Source: Methanomassiliicoccales archaeon
GTDB taxonomy: Archaea; Thermoplasmatota; Thermoplasmata; Methanomassiliicoccales; UBA472
Length of the DNA stretch: 11,395 bases
NCBI GenBank assembly: GCA_013329565.1
Contig: DUJZ01000035.1
Span: 1 to 11,395 of the forward strand
Direction of reading: 5' to 3'
The position numbers were made by a program, and so were the translations under genes. The first letter of the stretch is position 1. Each line of letters opens with the position of its first letter. The notes beneath the pieces were generated by a model, which ran no database searches, was not told the origin of the DNA, and was given only the letters and a program-made list of their open reading frames with translations. This document shows positions 5,914-11,395 of this stretch, in pieces.

Positions 5914-7945
5914 GGTCCTCATCGTAGGGTCCCGAGGAGCATTGAAGGACACCATCGAGGTGCTCTATCAGCTCGAGGCAGCCCACCTGATCGATTTCAG
6001 TGCGGAGGAGGAAGGTTTCTCGCTCGGTGCCCCCCTGCCCGAATCGTCGGACGCTTCCCAGAAGCTGCTGAAGCTGAGGTCCCTGGAGAAGGACATGGGC
6101 ATCGACGACATGGACGTAAGGGGCTCTATGGACATCGCCCAGGTCGAGAAGGACCTGGCATCCACCATATTCGAGCTGGAGGCCGAGATCACCGGGGCCA
6201 CCGAGTCCAAGAACAGGATATCCGCCCGCATCAGCGAGCTGGAGGCCGAGAAGGCCGTCCTGCAGAACTTCCAGGCGCTCCCGCTGAACCTGGAGCTTTA
6301 CCGCGATTACGATTCATTGAAGGTCTTCACCGGCAAGGTCCGTGCGGACCCCTCTTCCGCGCTCAAGGCCGCCGTGCCCCAGAGCGAGGTCTTCATCTCA
6401 GACGACGGCGACTTCGTCGCCGCCTTCGTCAACAAGGCCCAGGCCGACGAGGCCCAGAAGGCCCTGGTACAGTTCGGTTTCACCGAGGTCCCAGCCCCGG
6501 TCGGCAACGGCTCGCCGCAGCAGCTGGTGGCCAAGGTCGACGAGGAGCTCTCCACTCTCAGGTCGAGCCTGGAGGAAGCCGTGAAGAAGTTGGACGATCT
6601 CAAGGACAAGCACGCGGTCTTCGTCAAGGCCGCCGATGAGCATCTCAGCATCATCGTGGAAAAGGCCGAGACGCCATTGCGCGTCGGGACCACGCCCTAC
6701 ACCTTCGCCATGGACGCCTGGGTCACCACCGAGGACCTGCCCAAGGTGGAGAAGGAGATCGCCGAGAAGCTGGCAGGCAAGGTCCACCTCGAAGCGCTGG
6801 AGACCATGGCCCGTCGCGAACCTCGCGGTCACGGCCACGAGGAGGATGGCGAGGAAAAGCACGTGGAGGAGATCCCGAGCAAGCTGGTCAACGGCAAGAC
6901 GGTCGGCAAGTTCGAGTACATGCTCCGGCTGCTGTCCATACCCAAGTACCGTGAGATCGACCCCACGATCACCATGTCGATCACCCTGCCTCTCTTCTTC
7001 GGGCTGATGGTCGGGGACATCGGTTACGGAATTCCCTTCATCATCCTCGGGGCCATAGGCCTCAAGAAGTGCGTATCCGACGACTGGAGGACCATATCCA
7101 CCCTGCTGTTCTTCGGAGGTATCTGGTCCACGATATTCGGACTGTTCATGTTCGGCGAGGCATACGGCCTGCACTTCGCGGAACAGGCGCACGACATGAG
7201 CTGGTCCTCGCTGCTCGGTGTACAACTCCCGCACGAGATAGCCATCGGCGGGTTCGAGATACCCATCGGCATATACAGCAAGCTCCACAACGTCAAGGAG
7301 ATACTGTACATGACCCTGTGGATCGGCATCGCCCACCTGTTCATCGGATTCTGCATAGGCTTCTACAACAAGGCCATAAGATACGGCTTCAAGCACGCCG
7401 TCATCGAGAAGGTCAGCTGGCTGATGATCCTGGTAGGGGGCGCCCTTCTGCTGCTCTTCCTGGTCGACGCCATGATCCGGGGTAAGGAGGTGTCCCTGAC
7501 CGACCTAAGGATCCTGATCGCCGCGCCACTGTTGCTGGTCGGCATCGTGATGGCCTACAAGGGCGAAGGTTCCGGGGCCATCCTGGAGCTGCCCGGGCTG
7601 ATGGGCAACATCATATCCTACACCCGTCTGGCCGCCATAGGCATGTCCAAGGCCGGTCTGGCCTTGGCCTTCAACACCATCGCCTTCGAGGTGATGTGGG
7701 GGCACGACTTCCACGTCCTGGGCTCGAACAGCGGTGACATGATTATACTCATCGCCGCATTGGCAATATTCCTGATAGGACACCTGACCATATTCATCTT
7801 GGCCATCATATCGGCCGGATTGCACAGCCTCAGGTTGCACTACGTGGAGTTCTTCATGAAGTTCTACGAGGGCGGCGGTGTGGAGTTCAAACCCTTAAAA
7901 GTGATTCGTAAGTATACGACAGATAAGAATGGAGTAAGTGAGTAA
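5888..7945 (+). CDS. atpI: A-type ATP synthase subunit I (membrane stator, a-like subunit)
   Basis: The 685-residue protein is the stator subunit that passes ions to the rotor ring. Residues 1 to about 350 form the cytoplasmic arm: MTRVLIVGS at the start, coiled-coil stretches near 85-125 and 215-260, and an acidic, histidine-bearing linker (311-328, HGHEEDGEEKHVEE). From about 355 on there are roughly seven or eight hydrophobic helices. The motif ISYTRLAAIGMSKAGLA (576-592) holds R580, the arginine equivalent to the essential one that releases ions from the ring. GHLTIFILAI (631-640) and LHYVEFFMKFYEGGGVEFKPL (650-670) are typical of the end of the family. Length is normal. The ATG at 5888 follows GAGAGGA by 6 bases; an in-frame ATG at 5906, overlapping the previous stop, is an alternative that would remove only six residues. 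It overlaps gene H by 26 bases and ends just before gene K. Confidence 0.96.
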   Translation: MLLPKQMTRVLIVGSRGALKDTIEVLYQLEAAHLIDFSAEEEGFSLGAPLPESSDASQKLLKLRSLEKDMGIDDMDVRGSMDIAQVEKDLASTIFELEAEITGATESKNRISARISELEAEKAVLQNFQALPLNLELYRDYDSLKVFTGKVRADPSSALKAAVPQSEVFISDDGDFVAAFVNKAQADEAQKALVQFGFTEVPAPVGNGSPQQLVAKVDEELSTLRSSLEEAVKKLDDLKDKHAVFVKAADEHLSIIVEKAETPLRVGTTPYTFAMDAWVTTEDLPKVEKEIAEKLAGKVHLEALETMARREPRGHGHEEDGEEKHVEEIPSKLVNGKTVGKFEYMLRLLSIPKYREIDPTITMSITLPLFFGLMVGDIGYGIPFIILGAIGLKKCVSDDWRTISTLLFFGGIWSTIFGLFMFGEAYGLHFAEQAHDMSWSSLLGVQLPHEIAIGGFEIPIGIYSKLHNVKEILYMTLWIGIAHLFIGFCIGFYNKAIRYGFKHAVIEKVSWLMILVGGALLLLFLVDAMIRGKEVSLTDLRILIAAPLLLVGIVMAYKGEGSGAILELPGLMGNIISYTRLAAIGMSKAGLALAFNTIAFEVMWGHDFHVLGSNSGDMIILIAALAIFLIGHLTIFILAIISAGLHSLRLHYVEFFMKFYEGGGVEFKPLKVIRKYTTDKNGVSE

Positions 7946-7946
7946 A

Positions 7947-8165
7947 ATGGCAGATGCAGGTTTGATAGCAATCGGTGCTGGAATCGCAGTCGGACTGACC
8001 GGTTTGGCCTCCGCCTTCGCGGAGAAGGAGATCGGGGCCGCCGCCATAGGCGCCATGGCCGAGAACGAGAAGCTCTTCGGTAAGGGTCTTATCCTGACCG
8101 TTATCCCGGAAACCATCGTCATCTTCGGTATGGTCGTCGCGATTCTGCTCTGGCTCAACATGTGA
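7947..8165 (+). CDS. atpK: A-type ATP synthase subunit K (rotor ring, c-like subunit)
   Basis: The 72-residue proteolipid consists of two helices, about residues 4-25 and 48-70, joined by the polar loop AMAENEKLFGKG (36-47). Copies assemble into the ion-translocating ring. The ion-binding carboxylate is E55 in the second helix, in TVIPETIVIF (51-60). In the first helix E26 falls, by my alignment to the bacterial c subunit, near the glutamine that helps bind sodium, and T56 follows E55. These could permit sodium binding but do not decide between Na+ and H+. It is the simple one-hairpin form, not a duplicated or fused version. The ATG at 7947 is chosen because it gives the family N-terminus MADAGLIAIG. 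A GTG three codons upstream (7938) is in frame but overlaps the end of gene I. Confidence 0.93.
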   Translation: MADAGLIAIGAGIAVGLTGLASAFAEKEIGAAAIGAMAENEKLFGKGLILTVIPETIVIFGMVVAILLWLNM

Positions 8166-8211
8166 ACGGTGCGGAACGCACGGGAACGTACAAAGGCAAA
8201 GAGGCCGACGC

Positions 8212-8769
8212 ATGGCATTGGATGAAGTAATCAACAACGTATCGGAGGGCGCCCAGGTCAAGGCCAGGGAGCTTTCCGCTGAGGCGGAGAAGGAGCGGGC
8301 CGCCATCCTCAAGCAGGCCGACGACAAGGTCGCCGCCAAGAGGCTGGCCCAGCAGAAGGAGCTGGAGGTCGCCCTGAAGCGCCTGAAACAACAGGAGATA
8401 TCCAGTGCCGAGCTTGAAGCAAAGAGGGTCATCCTCAACGCCAAGAAGGACGTCCTGGACAAATCGTTCCAGGTAGCCCTGGACTCACTGCTCAACATGG
8501 ACGAAGGGAACCGGGGACGCATGTACCGCAAGATCCTTGAGAGCGGCAAGACCGTCATCAAGACCCCCAAGGTATACTGCCCCCGGGGAGAGTCCAAGTT
8601 GATCAGCGGCGTCAGCGGGTTGGGAGGCGTCATCGAGACCGACATGGAGGCCGGGGTGATCCTAGAGGACCCCTCGGGCATCGTTCGGCTGGACTATCGC
8701 TTCCGGGTCCTATTGGAGAGTGTTTGGGATAAGGAACTGAAGAACGTCTCAAACATATTGTTCGGGTGA
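8212..8769 (+). CDS. atpE: A-type ATP synthase subunit E (peripheral stalk)
   Basis: The 185-residue protein has a long charged N-terminal helix (about residues 1-95, rich in A, K, E, Q and R, without proline) and a compact C-terminal domain (about 98-185). The latter includes the PRGESKLI and GGVIETDMEAGVILED stretches, which recall the G-x-E-x-x-x-G-G-x-x-x region common in subunit E. It pairs with subunit H through the coil and attaches by its C-terminal domain to the head of the enzyme. Length is typical of archaeal E. The ATG at 8212 follows AAAGAGG by a normal distance. A 46-bp gap after gene K is the widest within the operon; it holds no clear terminator. Confidence 0.93.
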   Translation: MALDEVINNVSEGAQVKARELSAEAEKERAAILKQADDKVAAKRLAQQKELEVALKRLKQQEISSAELEAKRVILNAKKDVLDKSFQVALDSLLNMDEGNRGRMYRKILESGKTVIKTPKVYCPRGESKLISGVSGLGGVIETDMEAGVILEDPSGIVRLDYRFRVLLESVWDKELKNVSNILFG

Positions 8770-8773
8770 AAGG

Positions 8774-9835
8774 ATGTTGTCTATTTGGGGTAGCAAAGGG
8801 AACTATTCCTACGTAACAGCCAGGGTCAAGGCCAAGAAGAGCCTGCTGATCTCCAAGGACAACTACCCCAAGCTACTGTTGATGGACCTCAACGAGATCG
8901 GCCGTTTCCTTGGTGAGACGCAGTACAAGGTCGAGATGACCGAGCTGGCCACCAAGTACGACGGCGTCAATCTTATCGAGCTCGGCACCAGCAAGAATCT
9001 GGCCAGGGTCTTCACGGACATTCTGGAGTACAGCAAGGGTGACCTGCGGGAGATGCTAGAGCGGTATCTCATGCGCTGGGACATGTGGAACATAAAGACC
9101 GTTCTGCGCGGTAAGTACTACGGGGCGTCCACCGAGGATATCCAGGAAGACATCGTGGCCGCCGGCAAGTTCGGCGAGGAATACATCAACGTTCTGATCT
9201 CATTGGAGACGGTCGAGGACGTTTTGAAGGAGCTGAGGAGCAAGGAGGGGCTGGTCATCCCCGACGAGATCATCGCGGAGTACAACGAGACCAAGACCTT
9301 GGCGCCTCTGGAGGATTACCTCGACAAGCTCTATTACGATGACGTACTGGAATGCGTGAAGTGCCGGGACAAGGCCGAACGCCTGTTCAAACAGTTCCTG
9401 CGGAAAGAGGTCGACATAACCAACCTCATGACGCTGTTCAAGCTCAAGAAGGAAGGACTTACCCCGGAAAGGCCGGAGAAGTACTTCATCGAGGGCGGAG
9501 AGGAACTGGACATCAAGACACTGGTCGGGCTCAGCAAGGCAGGGTCCATGGACCAGGTGGTCAGCGACTTGACCAAATACTCATATTATGCGGAGACCAA
9601 GGAGGCGCTGGAGGAGTTCAAGCAGACCGGTTCGCTGGCCACGGTCAGCCTGACCATGCAGAGGCACCTCCTCAGGCAGTCCGAGAAGTTCTCGCACATC
9701 TATCCACTGTCCATACTTCCGATCATCGACTACATGCTCAGGAAGAAGCAGGAAGTGGACAACATACGGATCATCGCGAGATGCAAGGAGAGCGATCTGG
9801 GACCGGACCAGATAAAGAAGCTGTTGGTGATGTGA
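8774..9835 (+). CDS. atpC: A-type ATP synthase subunit C (central stalk to ring connector)
   Basis: The 353-residue protein is nearly all helical and soluble, as expected for subunit C (homologue of V-ATPase subunit d), which sits as a funnel on the rotor ring and receives the central stalk. It begins MLSIWGSKGNYSYVTARVKAKKSLL, a usual start for the family. LMRWDMWNIKTVLRGKYYG (about 98-116) and its later relative VDITNLMTLFKLKKEGL (about 213-229) show the repeat of three similar helical units known for this family, and RIIARCKESDLGPDQIKKLL near the end belongs to the last unit. Length is normal. The ATG follows an AAAGG two bases before it, only 4 bases after the previous stop. Its stop overlaps the next start as TGATG, which indicates translational coupling to subunit F. 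Confidence 0.95.
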   Translation: MLSIWGSKGNYSYVTARVKAKKSLLISKDNYPKLLLMDLNEIGRFLGETQYKVEMTELATKYDGVNLIELGTSKNLARVFTDILEYSKGDLREMLERYLMRWDMWNIKTVLRGKYYGASTEDIQEDIVAAGKFGEEYINVLISLETVEDVLKELRSKEGLVIPDEIIAEYNETKTLAPLEDYLDKLYYDDVLECVKCRDKAERLFKQFLRKEVDITNLMTLFKLKKEGLTPERPEKYFIEGGEELDIKTLVGLSKAGSMDQVVSDLTKYSYYAETKEALEEFKQTGSLATVSLTMQRHLLRQSEKFSHIYPLSILPIIDYMLRKKQEVDNIRIIARCKESDLGPDQIKKLLVM

Positions 9836-10134
9836 TGGACATTGCGGTTTTAGGCAGCGACGAGTTCGTGTTGGGATTCCGGTTGGGCGGCGTGAAGCGC
9901 ATTTACGCCGCCAAACCCAACGATTACGAGGCCAAGGCGCTGGAGCTCATAGCTGACAGCAGCATTGGCGTGCTGGCGATCGATTCCTCCGACCTGGAGC
10001 TCCTGAGCCCCAACGCGAGGAGGAAGGTAACTGAAAGCATCGCCCCCGTCGTGGTGATGGTGGGCAAGGCCGAGAGCGACCTCAGGGAGAAGGTAAAGCG
10101 GGCCATCGGTGTTGATCTGTACAAAACTGATTGA
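9835..10134 (+). CDS. atpF: A-type ATP synthase subunit F (central stalk)
   Basis: The 99-residue protein begins [20 protein letters not shown], the conserved start of subunit F, whose Rossmann-like fold is carried on the central stalk with subunit D. The next part ([18 protein letters not shown]) contains the alternating strands and helices of that fold, and the end ([22 protein letters not shown]) is the C-terminal helix that contacts the head. Length is normal for archaeal F. The ATG at 9835 shares its A with the TGA stop of gene C. The same frame stays open upstream to 9352 inside gene C, but those codons encode no recognisable protein, so this start is preferred. Subunit A follows 10 bases after the stop. 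Confidence 0.94.
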   Translation: MDIAVLGSDEFVLGFRLGGVKRIYAAKPNDYEAKALELIADSSIGVLAIDSSDLELLSPNARRKVTESIAPVVVMVGKAESDLREKVKRAIGVDLYKTD

Positions 10135-10144
10135 GGGGTTTGAC

Positions 10145-11395
10145 ATGGGAAAGGAAGGCGTGATCTATAGAGTTGCAGGGCCTGTCGTTACGGCGGTCGG
10201 CATTTCGCCTAGGATGTACGACGTTATCCTGGTGGGCAAGGAACAGCTCATGGGAGAGGTCATCAAGATCGTGGGCGAGAAGACCATCATCCAGGTGTAT
10301 GAGGATACCTCAGGCGTGCGACCGGGAGAGAAGGTCGTCGATACCGAGCAGCCCCTCGTGGCCGAGCTGGGACCCGGCCTGTTGTCTAGCGTTTATGACG
10401 GTATCCAGAGGCCGTTGCCCGTCCTGATGGAAAAGATGGGCAACTTCATCGAGAGGGGAGTCACCGCCCCTGGCCTGGACCACAACCTGAAATGGCCGTT
10501 CACCCCCGTGGTGAAGCAGGGCGACAAGGTTACCGGGGGACAGATCATCGGTACCGTTCCGGAACGCGCCATCACCCACAAGGTCATGGTGCCCCCGGGG
10601 ATCAGCGGCACAGTGGACATGATCAAGTCCGGCGAGTTCACCGTTGACGAGATCGTCGCCGTGATCGACGGGAAAGAGGTCCGGATGATGCAGAGGTGGG
10701 CGGTCAGGCGTGGCCGGCCCTTCGCCAAGAAGACGGCCCCCGAGGAGCCGCTCATCACCGGACAGAGGGTCTGCGATACGTTCTTCCCCCTGACCAAGGG
10801 CGGGACGGCCGCCATCCCCGGCGGTTTCGGAACCGGAAAGACGGTCACCCAGCAGCAGCTGGCCAAGTGGTCTGATGCCGAGATCGTGGTCTACATCGGC
10901 TGCGGTGAACGTGGGAATGAGATGACGGAAGTCCTTACAGAGTTCCCGCATCTCGAGGACCCGAAGTCCGGTAAACCGCTCATGGAGAGGACTGTACTTA
11001 TTGCCAACACGTCCAACATGCCGGTTGCGGCCCGTGAGGCATCGGTGTATACCGGTATCACAATCGCGGAGTACTTCCGGGATATGGGCTACGACGTCTC
11101 GCTGATGGCAGATTCGACATCCCGCTGGGCAGAAGCAATGCGAGAGATCTCCTCCCGTCTCGAAGAAATGCCGGGGGAAGAAGGGTATCCCGCGTACCTT
11201 GCAGCCCGACTCTCCGAGTTCTACGAGCGTGCCGGTCTTGTCGAAACCCTGAACGGAGCATCAGGGTCGGTATCGGTCATCGGAGCGGTCTCACCGCCCG
11301 GCGGTGATTTCTCCGAGCCGGTCACCCAGAACACCCTGCGTATCGTTAAGGTATTCTGGGCACTGGATGCGAAGCTCTCCCAGCGCCGGCACTTC
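10145..11395 (+). CDS. atpA: A-type ATP synthase catalytic subunit A (3' end cut; possible chimera)
   Basis: The open frame of 417 codons runs off the window without a stop; about 160-180 residues are missing. The protein has the N-terminal barrel (1-75), the subunit-A-specific insertion (about 110-200) and the nucleotide domain. The P-loop is GGFGTGKT (226-233) and the catalytic glutamate is E255 in [29 protein letters not shown] (322-341) and [15 protein letters not shown] (383-397) are intact. It hydrolyses or makes ATP at the A/B interface. No intein lies after the P-loop. A GAGGGG ribosome site precedes the ATG at 10145. Oddity: codon use changes between about residues 254 and 283. Up to R282 arginine is often AGG; of the next ten arginines none is AGG or AGA, and alanine GCA rises from 1 of 13 to 7 of 16. 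The downstream part reads like a Methanomicrobia subunit A, so the contig end may be chimeric. Confidence 0.93.
   Translation, partial: MGKEGVIYRVAGPVVTAVGISPRMYDVILVGKEQLMGEVIKIVGEKTIIQVYEDTSGVRPGEKVVDTEQPLVAELGPGLLSSVYDGIQRPLPVLMEKMGNFIERGVTAPGLDHNLKWPFTPVVKQGDKVTGGQIIGTVPERAITHKVMVPPGISGTVDMIKSGEFTVDEIVAVIDGKEVRMMQRWAVRRGRPFAKKTAPEEPLITGQRVCDTFFPLTKGGTAAIPGGFGTGKTVTQQQLAKWSDAEIVVYIGCGERGNEMTEVLTEFPHLEDPKSGKPLMERTVLIANTSNMPVAAREASVYTGITIAEYFRDMGYDVSLMADSTSRWAEAMREISSRLEEMPGEEGYPAYLAARLSEFYERAGLVETLNGASGSVSVIGAVSPPGGDFSEPVTQNTLRIVKVFWALDAKLSQRRHF

Noticed and set aside
6398..7396. Long open frame (about 330 codons) on the minus strand opposite atpI
   Set aside because: It is the antisense shadow of a GC-rich conserved gene; its translation is low-complexity (many G, D, L, V and Q residues) with no family motif and no ribosome site, while the plus strand encodes a complete subunit I.
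9352..9834. Upstream extension of the atpF frame through the end of atpC
   Set aside because: The extension reads nonsense-like, G/R/Q-rich sequence. Subunit F has a standard start at 9835 and atpC is intact in its own frame, so no fusion protein is indicated.
10820..10843. Possible intein at the subunit A P-loop, as in Thermoplasma
   Set aside because: The P-loop GGFGTGKT continues directly into [10 protein letters not shown] with no inserted splicing domain.
1..11395. CRISPR array, insertion sequence, prophage or defence genes
   Set aside because: No regularly spaced repeats, transposase, integrase or toxin-like frame was seen. Every long coding region is a recognisable housekeeping gene or the one small membrane protein.

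Overview
The window looks like chromosomal DNA from a GC-rich archaeon. The evidence is an Orc1/Cdc6 initiator, an A-type ATP synthase operon, TiaS (an archaea-only tRNA-modifying enzyme), a Ser/His-type (Sec11-like) signal peptidase and TATA-like promoter boxes. The protein sequences and the small two-helix membrane gene next to tiaS recall Thermoplasmata, perhaps the Methanomassiliicoccales side. That placement rests on remembered family resemblance, not on a search.

Layout. Bases 1-605 (minus) hold the N-terminal two hundred residues of tiaS, cut by the window edge. It is divergent from a small membrane protein (690-1037, plus). An AT-rich, T-tract-bearing gap (1038-1168) separates this from convergent hflX (1169-2461, minus). 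hflX is divergent from orc1/cdc6 (2670-3908, plus). The roughly 200-bp gap between them carries an excellent origin recognition box (ORB) and a set of CCTTAyTT repeats, so it is a credible replication origin. cdc6 abuts, base to base, the convergent signal peptidase gene (3909-4808, minus). That gene is divergent from a zinc-dependent dCMP deaminase gene (4895-5353, plus).

After a 215-bp regulatory gap with two dyads and a clear TATA box comes the A1AO-ATPase operon: H-I-K-E-C-F-A (5569 to the window end, plus). The genes overlap or are closely spaced, which suggests one transcript with translational coupling. H and E form the peripheral stalks, I and K the membrane ion channel and rotor ring, C and F the central-stalk parts, and A the catalytic subunit. 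B and D would be expected beyond the edge.

The two things most worth a second look are the ORB/repeat region beside cdc6, and an abrupt codon-usage change inside atpA from about base 10,900 onward. From there AGG arginine codons disappear and GCA/GAA/CGT codons rise. That suggests either a chimeric contig end (a methanogen-like atpA joined at a conserved stretch) or intragenic recombination. I found no clearly new multi-gene system, no CRISPR array, no insertion sequence and no tRNA or rRNA gene. No gene-free stretch exceeds 300 bases.
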